A DNA stretch of 64,000 nucleotides from Arenicola marina (lineage: Eukaryota; Annelida; Polychaeta; Arenicolidae): NCBI GenBank assembly GCA_964019135.1, contig OZ025248.1, positions 17,553,574-17,617,573 of the forward strand, in the 5' to 3' direction. The notes beneath the pieces are model-generated. The model saw nothing but the letters and a program-made list of their open reading frames with translations. It was not told the DNA's origin and ran no database searches. A program made the position numbers and the translations under genes. This document shows positions 46,767 to 60,100 of the stretch, one piece after another. How positions within the stretch are numbered: position 1 is the first letter of the stretch; every line of letters begins with the position of its first letter.

Positions 46767-48097
46767 ATCACGTGATGAAACCGGTTATGTATTTGATTTG
46801 GACGCAATGGGGACGCCATGTTTCAACCCATCCTATACCATAAAAGTGCAGATTTAGATAAGTTAAGCACAGATAATCTTGAAAACACATGTTGCCTTCC
46901 GACTTCATTGCGTCTTTGTAGCCTGAAATGCAAAAACAATCAACGATCACCAAAGGAATAAAGACTCTCAGCAAATCACAGGTTATACCGATTATGCCAC
47001 ATTGTACATAGCGTAACCAGTGTCGCCGGTAGTGTAACCAACGCAGTCAGTATAACCAGTTGAACCACATATACTTAGTGCAACTAGTGTAGACGGCAGT
47101 GTAATACTGTAATCGGCGTTGTGTGCCCATTCGTTGTTTTAAATACAGCTACATCACGCTGTGGGTAACTCAGCCAGTATCAAATTCATCGTTTTGCACG
47201 GACAGTACAAGAAATATAAGACATACCTTACTGGTAACAGCAGTTGTGTGATAAAACACAATGAAGACATTCTAAAATAGGCATCGAATGTCACACGACA
47301 CGGCTGATATTTGATAATTTCCCCCGTGATTCTGGACAGCGACATAGTTACTGACACTGATCCTGTACCATGACCAACATTGTATTGGCATTATATCTCC
47401 CTAAAATGTCACGTTATGGTGGCCGACTTTTTAGTCGATTCAGAGCCAAAGCACATCCTGTGTCGTTACATGCTTTTAGAGTCACACCCGGCGACCTCCG
47501 CTGGAACCATTGCCTTGAGGTTTGTGGCCCTAGATACGTCGACAAACGACCGGCGAATCCATGATTGTGCCATTCGAATGCCGCGTCGCCATGCTGTTTC
47601 CGGTGGACTTCACACTGAACAAAGCCAGAAACGGCTCGTGTGGTATCTCCAGTAAGTAATTCTCCTAACTGACCTATTCTTGCCGCAGACATTGTCTGCC
47701 GGGAATTACATTGATATACCCTGACTGAGTTGTTTTAATCTAGACTAATGTTTGCTGCCACTGCCACGGCCCCGGGTAGAGAAGCATGGGTCACCAAACA
47801 CTTCGTTAAACCGAGATCAACCCAGTATAAATAGGGATTAGAAGCAGTATTTTGCGGGGCCAGGGACTGGACGGCGAGTGACATGGGACACATAGCTATC
47901 TATATGGCAATACAAGGAAAAATAATGTGAACAAATGATTTTCCTTGCGTAGCAATAGACAATTCAAGCTCAATCTTGACTCCGGCCTACGCATGACGGA
48001 GACTACTTATGAGTCGTGTGGTCACCTTCGGACGTCTTGATTGCAGATGATAATCGTTTAAGTGGTTATTGAGGTTCAGATCGATCACAGGCTTGTA
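46767..48097. other. Unassigned sequence
   Basis: No gene recognised. A donor-like CCA/GTAAGT at 47652 ends an open stretch from an ATG at 47562 whose residues (start M-I-V-P-F-E-C-R-V-A) match no family I know. Confidence 0.45.
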
Positions 48098-48120
48098 CCA
48101 CGTGATATTGCTATAAAAAG
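48098..48120 (+). promoter_or_regulatory. E-box next to a TATA-box-like motif
   Basis: CACGTG (48100-48105) lies about 8 bp before CTATAAAAAGC. The surrounding sequence also contains inverted ACAGGCTTG / CAAGCCTGT. This resembles a core promoter, but no gene is recognised downstream. Confidence 0.2.
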
Positions 48121-51100
48121 CCTAGCTTGCTGCCAAATCAAGCAAGCCTGTATCTAGAAACGAATAAATGTCTGGCTTAGAATGCGTATCTATTATACAT
48201 TGCACACTGCTAGACTAGCTAGCCCATGTCCAAACTCGCCTGTGAAGGAGTTGGGGTGTCGTTACGAATTCAAATTATCTGTAAAACAAACTAAGCTCCA
48301 TGATATATGTACCGTTTCCCATGAGACAAATTTAGAAACTCCCTGCTAAATCAAACACCGGATAATAAATTGGCACTAATACAGCTATTTGAAGCCCTAC
48401 TTTCGCACGCACATGAAACCGATAGTTACGTGATGGCCGCAAGATAATACGTGAATAAAGTAGTGCCGTTTTTTGCCACCAGCGGGTTTCCGCAGCATCC
48501 GGCTCGCTCGCTCTTTTCTCCTACCTCGTCCCTTCTTAATCTAAAGTGAGGTCCGGTCCAGCGATACTGCTGGTTCCCCGCATACGGGCAAAAGGTTACA
48601 GGGCAGGTAGCGTCTTGAGAGGTAATTGATATATAGCTAAAGTATCGCACACGGAATTATTGCTTGCCGCACGCCGCATTAATTGGTAAAACATTATTTA
48701 TAATTATCTGCTTTAGTCATATTAGAACCATACCTGCTCGATGGCATCCCTTGCAGTGAAAAATCTGTGTTTAGCTTAGCATTAAATAGTTGTACCAATC
48801 CTACTTCATGACCTTCTCCCCTGAAGCATCAGTAAACAATCACCCGTGATGAATATGTCTGAGATGGGATCAAACGTGTTGCTAAAAATGAACTAAAAGC
48901 AATGAACCTAGCTGCATCTCTTCGTGCAAGTCTGAACCATTCGGGGACGTGGGCTTATGGATTTTTGTAACACATGAGGCTATCGCTCCCCTCTCTGAGC
49001 CCCCAGATGTCACATTCAGGGTAAGCCATCCATTACGTCAAGCAGCACGTCAGACCATGGCACATCCGGGTGTCGACAGACCTGGGACTCCACGAAAGAC
49101 GTCACTTCCGGCAAACGGCGAGTCGTCCAAGTCTCCAAGTCACGTGGTCACAAATTCCAGACATGTACGCGCAAAAAAGTGACCGAACAGGCTTTATTGG
49201 CTATCAGGGCACCATCCTGTACCTGTAACTCCATCGGCATCACGGCGACAGAACATCCATCAAAGAACTATATGATCAACCCTAGCTCTAGGGTAAAGAA
49301 GACATACATGTTTAACTTTATCTAATTACAATTGTTATTAAAGTTCATCTCCCAGCTCCTATGTGTTACTTTGCAAATATGTGATCCATTTGCAGTACAT
49401 TAATTCGATTCCACATGCACTAAGTTTATTCGATAGGAAAATATTAAAATTATTAGCTTTTTCACCACAGACATACCTAAAAAATAACGATAGAGGAGGG
49501 CTATTTTTTCATTCAAAAGATGAAGCGGTTTTGTTGCACAACACAATAAACGTGTCTATTGCGGATTGGTTCTATTGGAGGGTCAGTGTCCTTTGGCTGC
49601 GATCGTGATGCAGCGATGGGCACATGATTATATAGGCATTAGTAATACCGAGGATGAGGAAGAGGAAATCGAGGATGCTTGCATCCTCTAAATGCATTAC
49701 TTGGCCAACAAACACAGTTTTATGGACCGCGGGTAAACAGCCTTCCCGGCACACTGATCTGGCGTTATGAATAGTACCCCAGGGTTCGAGGTGCCCGCCA
49801 TACTCCCCCCAGTGGTGTGTGTCAGCGACCCCGGTCTCCAGCCAGTGCAGCTAAACCTACATCATACCACGCCATAAGTACGCAACGTCTCTTGCTCCGT
49901 TAATTTAGAAGCAGATCTGTATCCTTACCTACAGCGCTTGGCCCACTCAGGCACGCAGTTCAATGATGCTGGTGTGATTCTTGAACCCAGCTCGATCGAT
50001 ATGTCACTGCACCAGGTTCGCTGGATTTTTTAAGGCACAACATGGCGATGGATACATTGGCCCATGTTGAGGGTCACCTTCTGGCGTCCTGGTGTAGAAA
50101 CTGAAAGCATAGACGATAAGACTGCTACTTTACCTTCACCCACTTCTAAAGTACTGAACCTATAACGTCAGCCTAAAAACGCCATCATATTAACCATGGA
50201 AATGAACTTGTGTAAGAAATATTTTGCCCCATTGGGCAATGAGCGGCAATTCGTCAACATTATCTTCACAGCGTGAATTGGTCCTGGACGAGAGAAAATA
50301 ACATGGTAATATCATCTGTGGTGTGCTGTGGGAAAAGCCGCTACAACATGGCCCCGCCGTGGGTACCGGGGAAAGTTATTTGCGAGCCAAATCACCAATT
50401 GCAGCATACCACTATGCTAAAGCATAGCTTCCTACGCAGACGGTGAAAGGGAAGCAGAAACGCAAAAATAAAATGTAGCAGTGTGTATACATTAACATAG
50501 GTGGGATATCATTAATATGTGTTAATACTACGGTGAGGGATATAAAGGTGCGTTTGATAAAATCCGATATGTGTAGATCTGTGTTTGGTCCCTCATATGA
50601 GAGAAATTCTGGTTAAAAAAAATTCAAACCATGCATATATATCAATGTTTCTGTTATTTATAATAGAGGTACTGGATCTAAGCAGGAATCGCGTAGTTCC
50701 CCTTGATAAAGCCGCCCCCCCCCCCCCTTCTCTGGTCCTCAGACCCCAGCCTCTAGATGGGGCACCGTGAGTGACGGTGCCGCCGTGACGGCTATCGTGC
50801 CACATACAGACATCGCACGGACCCCCCGGGGGACCAACCGCCAGCAGTGCAGTGATTTGTGCGCCGCGCCGACGCCGCGCCGACGCCGCGTGGTGCGGCG
50901 GAGTATCTCGCCGTCATCAGCGGTGGACCTCCTCTGTGGGTTCTGCGTAGTGGATGACACGGTGGTGACCCCTATCGGAGATGTGGTCATGGTGGGGAGC
51001 CGACGATTGTGGCAAACAACACGACTGAGACCTGACGCGGAAAGTATTTTTGCTCTCTTTGATATTTTTGAGTCTCGCCAACCGCGTTGTTGCTGGGGTC

Positions 51101-52588
51101 ACCCACTCTCTGCTCTTCGGCCCACTTCCCCATTTCCTATATCTCTTTCTTTGCCTCACACACACTGTGTTTCTGTCTCCCTATGTCTTTGTTATGCTTA
51201 CGCTACCCCTACAGCAATACCTCACATATGACATAACATTGAGCAGGGGGCTGGGGGGTGGGGGATGGGGGCCAAGGGGTGGTCGGGTTCCCAGGTCACG
51301 ATTAATTAAATGGAGAACTCCTCGCATACCATGGAAGGGGCGGATACATGATATAACTTGGCCATATCGCGATTGATGGTTATTTTATATTAACATTCCC
51401 AGTTCACGATTAATTAAAATCTTTGATCACGACTGTCGGCTAATATCCCATTCCCAGTTCACGAAGAACTATTTTTCCTCGTTCCCAGTTCACGGTAAAA
51501 TAAAAGGCCCATTCCTGAGGAACGGAAATCCCCCTTTCCCTCCATCAACATTGTTTCAATATTTACCGGAGGAATAGGTCGGCACTTTCGTTCAGGTAAC
51601 ATTTTAAAGAAATGTATGCGATATTATGACGAAAATTTTCAATTTTCGTCATATGTTGGTCGGTTGTGTTCGTGAGTTTGTGTGCTTGTATGTCTGTTTC
51701 ACTCGAAAATTGTCCTAACAGTTGCACACAACGATTAACAGCTTTGGGCACCTGATAGCTAGGCAGTAGGGCTACAACATACTTATGTATAGCAGCAAAC
51801 TAAAAACTATTCGTTCCTATCTTACTTCCGGTTCCAGGGGCGTTGGCATTTCCCTATTGTACCTTCCATGCAAAAGCCCTGCATCACTCATGCTGGGAAA
51901 ATTGTTTTGTCGCGTATTTCACAAGAGCCTCCATTAAACAACACCAGGATTTGTTATTTACTTAAACCTGGTAACGAGTAGCCACAGGGTTTACCATATG
52001 TAAATGAAGCAAAAAGTGACGTCACAGGATTTTTTTCGTCCTATTCAAACCATGACTGTTTGCAGCCATCGTTGGATGCAACTGAGCTAAGCCACCAACT
52101 ATAAACATGGCGACATAACCTCATTATTTTTCGATATATAGTCTAAAAGGTTTAACATTAGATCCTATGGGGAAAAATTAACTTAAGTGAATATGACCTA
52201 CTTCCGTTCAAGCTGTTTCAGTCTCCTTCACCAAACAGTGAGATGCTATGGACGACCCCTTTGCGAGGCCGCCAACGATGAGCCAATGGAGATTGTGTCC
52301 AACTTGAAAAAAGCGTCAAAAATCAGAACTTGCTGGAGCTATGATTGCGCCAATTTGTAAAGAACCTTCATCTTCAGATAACTAGTGATAGAAACTTATT
52401 ATTTGCGATATCACTTAGCCTGCAATATTCTTTGTTCTTGTCGTCGGTTTTCGTGTCCCAGCAATTATAAACTAATGCAACTTTTGACCATTGTGTCAAG
52501 CCATAACCGAAGCACTAGTCTTTCTATCTTTAATCCAATGAGTTGTGACAGTAAACTTTGGCGCATTGCTAATTGTACGTTGTCATGC
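48121..52588. other. Unassigned sequence
   Basis: No gene recognised across this stretch. It contains C13 at 50715-50727 and a GC-rich patch near 50862-50895 with CGCCGACGCCG repeats. A 154-codon plus frame at 50767-51231 overlaps minus frames and has no domain. A full TGACGTCA lies near 52017. Confidence 0.45.
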
Positions 52589-52624
52589 GTCACGTCATGA
52601 CGTGACCACGACGTCATGACGTCA
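52589..52624. promoter_or_regulatory. Cluster of CRE-like palindromes
   Basis: GTCACGTCATGACGTGAC (52589-52606) is a perfect 18-bp palindrome and GACGTCATGACGTC (52610-52623) a perfect 14-bp one. TGACGTCA, the CRE/ATF consensus, is complete at 52617-52624. It may be a regulatory cluster or the remains of an inverted-repeat element. Confidence 0.45.
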
Positions 52625-53454
52625 CACATCGTACGTACGCTCTTAATCAGCTATTAACCGTTATGGTGACTTCCGGTTTACTCGACTTTACATGTTGTGT
52701 TTAGGAACGAATTGTGCCACGCGTAACTTTTTTGGCGTAGGGGACCCGAATACATACGTAGCTATATTAAAGCGGGCGTCCAACCTAATTTAATCGCGAT
52801 CTGTACCGAAAGTTTACATCTTGAAATTAAATTGGCGAGTGTTAAAGCTCGTTTCGGCTGACTGATAAGGAGAAAAAAATTAGGGCAAACCACCCCCAGC
52901 AATGTTAAGCAGAGCGCCATTTTGCCGGGAGCAGTGACGCGTATTGTGACTATTCATGTGGCACCGCCTTACGTTATCACTCGCGGAGAGAGAGATCAGG
53001 GCCGCGACTTACAGATGAACAGCGGTAGTTCCAAGCCGCGCAGTAGACCATGATCTTAGTGTTTCATAGAAAAGTACCGTCCAAATAAATTGATATACGT
53101 CTTGCGACGATTGACTCCGCAACAATGCCATGATTGGAGTTAGAATCGCAGCTATTTATATTAGCGATGATCACGCTCTCTTGTTTTTCTCACACAATAG
53201 GCGCAATTTCCGGTTTGAATAAATTAGAGTATCGCCTTCTGATTGGTCAATCACGGACACACCTCCAAGAAGGCCTGCCGCCCGGGTAGGCGGCGAAATC
53301 GTGCTGGGCGTCACTTCCGAATTTTGTTGTGAGCTATAGATAGGACGAAAGATTCTGTAATTTGGAGGATAGACAATTAGGTATTATATGAATCAGTAAA
53401 GCAGCGTTAGAGGCCAGGCTACCTGTACCCTTTAAAAAAATAAAAGCAATCCTC
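52625..53454. other. Unassigned sequence
   Basis: No gene or repeat recognised between the CRE-like palindromes and the inverted-repeat element. Confidence 0.5.
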
Positions 53455-53839
53455 AGCATTTGCGTGACCGTCAAATGATGCCATGTGACGTCACAATGAC
53501 GTCATATTAAATAAAATGTAAAACTCATTGAGTCGAGAGAATCGCTCTTAACATAAAAATGCACGGTCACTTAAGCTGTAATGTGGCATTAAATCGGCGC
53601 GCGCAAGATGCGTCACATCGTGACGTCACGCGCCCAAACCACGGGTTGACCTCTAATTCCATTAATATCGGCGAATACAGTGGAATTGCTCAAAATAAGG
53701 CTTCATGTTAAAAGGCAAAACGTCGCATTAATTTGACAAAACTCTTAACTGCTTAATATATTTGCAGATGTGGTAAGATGTGTCATTGTCATTGTCAGTG
53801 TGACGTCACATGGCATCATTTGACGGTCACGCAAATACT
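53455..53839. mobile_element. 385-bp nonautonomous DNA element with about 45-bp terminal inverted repeats
   Basis: The left end AGCATTTGCGTGACCGTCAA continues through ATGATGCCATGTGACGTCACA; the right end is its reverse complement with about two mismatches over 45 bp. Both arms include TGACGTCA, and another lies in the interior near 53620. The interior is AT-rich with no coding capacity. A target duplication is not clear, so the superfamily is undetermined. Confidence 0.75.
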
Positions 53840-54223
53840 ATAGATCGTAGGCCGGCTGTTCCCTGTGTGGTCGGATAAGTATAACATAATAGATCTTAGG
53901 CTGAATAAAGTGAAATGTAAGTAAGCTGGGTGAATATTTTAAAGCAGCATTAGCCATACAGTCCACCGTCCTCGACACAAAATGCACTCGCCATTCGAGT
54001 GTAGGTGCCACCATTCGTTCAATGACATGGGGAGGAGGGGGGGGGGGCAGTGGCAACAACTCGCATATTGCGACAGAATAACATGTCAGTGTAATTTCTT
54101 ACTGCATAGCGGTCGCCAATACAAATTTCATTTTATCATCAATGAGTGTACATTACCTTCCATGATATCAAAAATAAACTTAAAGCATTTGGCTGTTGTG
54201 TAACTTGGGCGTGTAATAATACA
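53840..54223. other. Unassigned sequence
   Basis: No gene recognised. Contains G11 at 54037-54047. Confidence 0.5.
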
Positions 54224-54475
54224 ATGTAGTAAAACAGTGTAATAATACAGTGTAATAATACAGTGTAATAATACAGTGTAATAATACAGTGTCATAAAAC
54301 AGTGTCATAATACAGTGTCATAATACAGTGTAATAATACAGTGTCATAATACAGTGTCATAATACACTGTCATAATACAGTGTAATAATAGAGTGTCATA
54401 ATACAGTGTCATAATACAGTGTAATAATACAGTGTCATAATACAGTGTAATAATGCAGTGTGATAATACGTGTAG
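54224..54475. repeat. AT-rich 13-bp minisatellite
   Basis: About 19 units of CAGTGTAATAATA or CAGTGTCATAATA, the two types irregularly mixed. Only about 35 bp separates its right end from the G-rich 10-bp array. Confidence 0.95.
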
Positions 54476-54511
54476 CAATAATCTTCCATTCAGATGCAGG
54501 AAACAAAGGCA

Positions 54512-55231
54512 ACTCGCGAGGGGAGACGAGGGGAGACGAGGGAACACGAGGGGAGACCAGGGGAGACGAGGGGCGACGAGGGAACACGAGGGGAGCCGAG
54601 GGGAGACCAGGGGAGACGAGGGGCGACGAGGGAACACGAGGGGAGACCAGGGGAGACGAGGGGCGACGAGGGAACACGAGGGGAGCCGAGGGGAGACCAG
54701 GGGAGACGAGGGGCGACGAGGGAACACGAGGGGAGACCAGGGGAGACGAGGGGCGACGAGGGAACACGAGGGGAGCCGAGGGGACACGAGGGGAGACGAG
54801 GGGAGACGAGGGGACACGAGGGGAGACGATGAGGGACGAGGGGACACGATGGGAGACGAGGACAGACGAGGGGACACGAGGGGAGACAATGGGAGACGAG
54901 GAGAGACGATGAGACACGAGGGGACACGAGGGGAGACCAGGACAGACGAGGGGACACGAGGGGAGACGAGGGAAGGCGAGGAGAGGCGAGGGGACACGAG
55001 GGGAGACGAGGGGAGGCGAGGGGACACGAGGGGAGACGAAGGGCGACGAGGGGACACGAGGGGAGACGAGGGGAGACGAGGGGAGGCGAGGGGAGACGAG
55101 GGGAGACGAGGGGAGGCGATTGGAGACGAGGAGAGGCGAGGGGACACGAGGGGACACGAGGGGAGCCTAGGGGAGACGAGGGGAGACGAGGAGAGACGAT
55201 GTGACACGAGGGGAGACGAGGGGAGACGAGG
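54512..55231. repeat. 10-bp G-rich minisatellite GAGGGGAGAC
   Basis: About 72 units; variants include GAGGGGACAC, GAGGGAACAC and GAGGGGAGCC. On the left the marker GAGCCGAG recurs at 54593, 54683 and 54773, a 90-bp higher-order unit. The plus strand has GGGG runs separated by six bases for long stretches, which meets the usual G-quadruplex pattern. Frames of up to 325 codons on both strands are artefacts of the repeat. Confidence 0.97.
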
Positions 55232-56952
55232 GAATGTTTTCAAAGACTCGATACTAACATTTGATGATTGCCAACCGCCAGCCTCCCACTCCTTCAGCCT
55301 TACCCTCCCAAAAATGTTCAATACGGACTTCAGTAGCTTTTCTCATATCCCCATATGTCTGCGCTGAGTCTTTTATACCCACACATTGTCTGCCCAAGCC
55401 TACTGCCGGGAGTTCTACATCCTTCCTACCACAGCACAATGTGTATTTGACCATTTATTTAGACCACTGACCTCGGCACCATAAATGGAACCGGAAATGG
55501 ATGACCCATGCAACTTCCGGTGATTGGGGTCAGCCAATTTCATATGCTATATGCTTTCTGATCCAATATGTGGCTATTGAACCTAATGCGGCCATTGATG
55601 GCCAGACCCATGAGGGATGTAAAGCAATCATTGACCTTTGTCGCCGCCCCGGAGGCCCTGCTATAAGTCTCGCCTTAACAGCGCTCTGTCCCCAACATGA
55701 CGTCCGTCACCAACTGCAATAAACGGGGCCCGTATATTACTGCTTGTATCGAAATGAAGCAGAAGGATTGGTTGGAACAGGTGTTTATTAAGCCGCTGAC
55801 TTCGATCACCGAGAGCAGGCCGTATCGTTCCGTCTTTTGACCTTTTACACCAAGTAATTCGTAGACGTCATGTCATCTTTCTATCTCAGCAGGATTGATA
55901 TGCTGGCCAAGCCTCAATGTTGTTTTGCCCCCCCTTCTCCCTCCCTTCCTCCTTCCTCCAGGGGTTTTACCTGATTCCAGACCTGGGACACACGGGTCGT
56001 TGTACCTGCGATGGTCACTGACCAGGACATCGATATACACAGCACCAGATAAGCCGTCCTCGACGTTTTGCCCATTAACGGATCATCTACGCCATCAGGG
56101 AGAGGCGGAGTGACGCCAACGGCCATGTGTAAGCCAGCAGGCGTGCAGGAGGTCTGCAACGACAGGCCAGAAGCCAATGTTTTCATGCATTTTTGTTCCT
56201 TTGTTTCCTTCGGATTGTGATCAATTCGCGCCCCATGTGTTCAGACATCCCTCTAGTTAAAAATAAAACGGGAAGGAAAACCAAGCTTAACGTGGAATCG
56301 ACCTGCGAGCACTGGAAAGGAGTCAAACATTGGCCAGTGTGGACCGTAAACAGTGCGGCCCTCAGTGACATTCACTTTGTTTAAAGTTTCTATTAGATAT
56401 CTCCGTCATTGTGGACGTAAGGACTACCAGACTGACCGCTAGCGAACGACGCGTTATACACTAGCATAGTTATAAATTCGTGTCCCAATGGACGATCCAC
56501 TTCCGGTGGTACAGGGGCCAAAAATTAGGGTCGAGTCTTGTAGGGCGAAAGAGGCTTACTGATTACATTAATGACTGTAACATGGTCATCTAAGTGGTAG
56601 ATCATTATCATTGTAAGGTGGGGTGGGTGTACACGGTTTGTTTCAGTAAAAATGTCCTATCCTGTACCTCGCTGGGCACTATCGTCAGTTACCATGCTTA
56701 TAAGGGTCATGTGAGGTACACAGCAAGCCTTAGATCCCGTCCCCTAACGATAAGGAATGTGCACTTCGCATGGTGATATTTCTAGACATGTAAACCACCT
56801 GTCGCGGGTACCAGCGGGCAGAGCGAGAGGTAAACTATAATCGAATTTGTATCCGTTACAACGCCAAACCGAAGGCCCTAAATTTTGCCATCAGATCGCG
56901 GAGTGATCGAAATAGCTCTGACCTAGAGGCGTCTACAGCGCTTAACGGCGTC
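55232..56952. other. Unassigned sequence
   Basis: No gene recognised. Open frames are below 95 codons. Several ACTTCCGG motifs (ETS-type core) occur, for example near 55510 and 56500. Confidence 0.5.
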
Positions 56953-57103
56953 TGTGACAGACAGCTACCTGCAAACCCACGCGCCATTGCCACACCAGTA
57001 TTAACCGGTCGTCCCTCACAGACAGCTAACTGGGACATGCACACCAGTGTCACACCAGTATTAACCCGCCGTCCCTCACAGGCAGCTAACTGGGACCCTG
57101 CAT
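56953..57103. repeat. Short 60-bp tandem repeat
   Basis: About 2.5 copies of a unit with CACACCAGTATTAACC (56991 and 57051) and GTCCCTCACAG, GCAGCTAACTGGGA. It lies just left of the 57-bp array and shares no clear sequence with it. Confidence 0.8.
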
Positions 57104-57149
57104 ACCCGTAGTCCGTAAAGGGAAATTGACGGCCGTTCCTTATTTTAGC

Positions 57150-60100
57150 TACTTCCCTTGCTTGCATGAGGATGGCAGTGAGTGTGTCATCATTGTGACA
57201 GCCGGGTCTCTCCTGCCTCGCGGGGAGGATGGCAGTGGGTGTGTCATCATTGTGACGGCCAGGTCTCCCGTGCCTCGCGTGGAGGACGGCAGTGGGTGTG
57301 TCATCATTGGGACGGCCGGGTCTCTCCTGCCTCGCCTTGAGGACGGCAGTGGGTGTGTCATCATTGTGATGGCCGGGTCTCTCCTGCCTCGCCTTGAGGA
57401 CGGCAGTGGGTGTGTCATCATTGTGATGGCCGGGTCTCTCCTGCCTCGCGGGGAGGACGGCAGTGAGTGTGCCATCATTGTGACGGCCGGGTCTCTCCTG
57501 CCTCAACTTGAGGACGGCAGTGAGTGTGTCATCATTGTGACGGCCGGGTCTCTCCTGCCTCGCGGGGAGGATGGCAGTCGGTGTGTCATCATTGTGACGG
57601 CCAGGTTCCTCCTGCCTCGAGGGGAGGACAGCAGTGGCTGTGCCATCATTGTGACGGCCGGGTCTCTCCTGCCTCGGGGGAGGACGGCAGTGAGTGTGCC
57701 ATCCTTGTGACGGCCGGGTCTCTCCTGCCTCAACTTGAGGACGGCAGTGAGTGTGTCATCATTGTGACGGCCGGGTCTCTCCTGCCTCGCCGTGAGGATG
57801 GCAGTGGGTGTGTCATCATTGTGACGGCCAGGTCTCTCCTGCCTCGAGGGGAGGACAGCAGTGGCTGTGCCATCATTGTGACGGCCGGGTCTCTCCTGCC
57901 TTGCGGGGAGGACGGCAGTGGGTGTGTCATCATTGTGAAGGCCGGGTCTCTCCTGCCTCGCCTTGAGGACGGCAGTGGGTGTGTCATCATTGTGACGGCC
58001 GGGTCTCTCCTGCCTCGCGGGGAGGACGGCAGTGGGTGTGTCATCATTGTGACGGCCGGGTCTCTCCTGCCTCGCTGGGAGGACGGCAGTGGGTGTGTCA
58101 TCATGGTGAAGGCCGGGTCTCTCCTGCCTCGCCTTGAGGACGGCAGTGGGTGTGTCATCATTGTGACGGCCGCGTCTCTCCTGCCTCACCTTGAGGACGG
58201 CAGTGGGTGTGTCATCATTGTGATGACCAGGTCTCTCCTGCCTCGCTGAGAGGATGGCAGTGGGTGTGCCATCATTGTGATGGCCGGGTCTCTCCTGCCT
58301 CGCGGGGAGGACGGCAGTGGGTGTGCCATTATTATGACAGCCAGATCGCTCCTGCCTCGCGGGGAGGACGGCAGTGGGTGTGCCATCATTGTGACGGCCA
58401 GGTCTCTCCTGCCTCGCGGGGAGGACGGCAGTGGGTGTGTCATAATTGTGATGGCCGGGTCTCTCCTGCCTCGCCTTGAGGACGGCAGCGGGTGTGCCAT
58501 CATTGTGATGGCCGGGTCTTTCCTGCCACGCTGGGAGGACGGCAGTGAGTGTGCCATCATTGTGACGGCCGGGTCTCTCCTGCCTCGTCTTGAGGACGGC
58601 ATTGGGTGTGTCATCATTGTGATGGCCGGGTCTCTCCTGCCTCGCGGGGAGGACGGCAGTGAGTGTGCCATCATTGTGACGGCCGGGTCTCTCCTGCCTC
58701 AACTTGAGGACGGCAGTGAGTGTGTCATCATTGTGACGGCCGGGTCTCTCCTGCCTCGCGGGGAGGATGGCAGTGGGTGTGTCATCATTGTGACGGCCAG
58801 GTCGCTCCTGCCTCGAAGGGAGGACAGCAGTGGCTGGGCCATCATTGTGACGGCCGGGTGTTCTCCTGCCTCAACTTGAGGACGGCAGTGAGTGTGTCAT
58901 CATTGTGACGGCCGGGTCTCTCCTGCCTCGCGGGGAGGACGGCAGTGGGTGTGCCATCATTGTGACGGCCAGGTCTCTCCTGCCTCGCGGGGAGGACGGC
59001 AGTGGGTGTGTCATCATTGTGATGGCCGGGTCTCTCCTGCCTCGCCTGGAGGACGGCAGCGGGTGTGCCATCATTGTGATGGCCGGGTCTTTCCTGCCAC
59101 GCTGGGAGGACGGAATTAAGTGTGTCATCATTGTGACGGCCGGGTCTCTCTTGCGTCACCTTGAGGACGGCAGTGGGTGTGCCATTATTATGACGGCCAG
59201 ATTTCTCCTGCCTCGCGGGGAGGACGGCAGTGAGTGTGTCATCATTGTGACGGCTGGGTCTCCCCTGCCTCGCGGGGAGGACGGCAGTGGGTGTGTCAGC
59301 ATTGTGACGGCCGGGTCTCTCTTGCGTCACCTTGAGGACGGCAGTGGGTGTGTCATCCTTGTGACCGCCGGGTCTCTCCTGCCTCGCGGGGAGGATGGCA
59401 GTGGGTGTGTCATCATTGTGACGGCCAGGTCTCTCCTGCCTCGCGGGGAAGAAGGCAGTGGGTGTGCCATCATTGTGACGGCCGGGTCTCTTCTGCCTCG
59501 CGGGGAGGATGGCAGTGGGTGTGTCATCATTGTGACGGCCGGGTCTCTCCTGCCTCGCCTTGATGACAGCAGTGGGTGTGTCATCATTGTGACGGCCGGG
59601 TCTCTCCTGCCTCGCGGGGAGGATGGCAGTGGGTGTGTCATCATTGTGACGGCCGGGTCTCTCCTGCCTCGCGGGGAGGATGGCCGTGGGTGTGTCATCA
59701 TTGTGACGGCCGGGTCTCTCCTGCCCCGCCTTGAGGACGGCAGTGGGTGTGTCATCCTTGTGACGGCCAGGTCTCTCCTGCCTCGCGGGGAGGACGGCAG
59801 TGGGTGTGTCATCATTGTGACGGCCAGGTCTCTCCTGCCTCAACTTGAGGACGGCAGTGAGTGTGTCATCATTGTGACGGCCAGGTCTCTCCTGCCACGC
59901 GGGGAGGACGGCAGTGAGTGTGTCATCATTGTGACGGCCGGGTCTCTCCTGCCTCGCGGGGAGGACGGCAGTGAGTGTGTCATCATTGTGATGACCAGGT
60001 CTCTCGTGCCTCGCCTTGAGGACGGCAGTGAGTGTGTCATCTTTGTGACGACCGGGTCTCTCGTGCCTCAACTTGAGGACGGCAGTGAGTGTGTCATCAT

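Noticed and set aside
54344..55321. 325-codon serine/proline-rich protein on the minus strand (and a 304-codon plus frame)
   Set aside because: Both are readings of the 10-bp G-rich array and part of the AT-rich 13-bp array.
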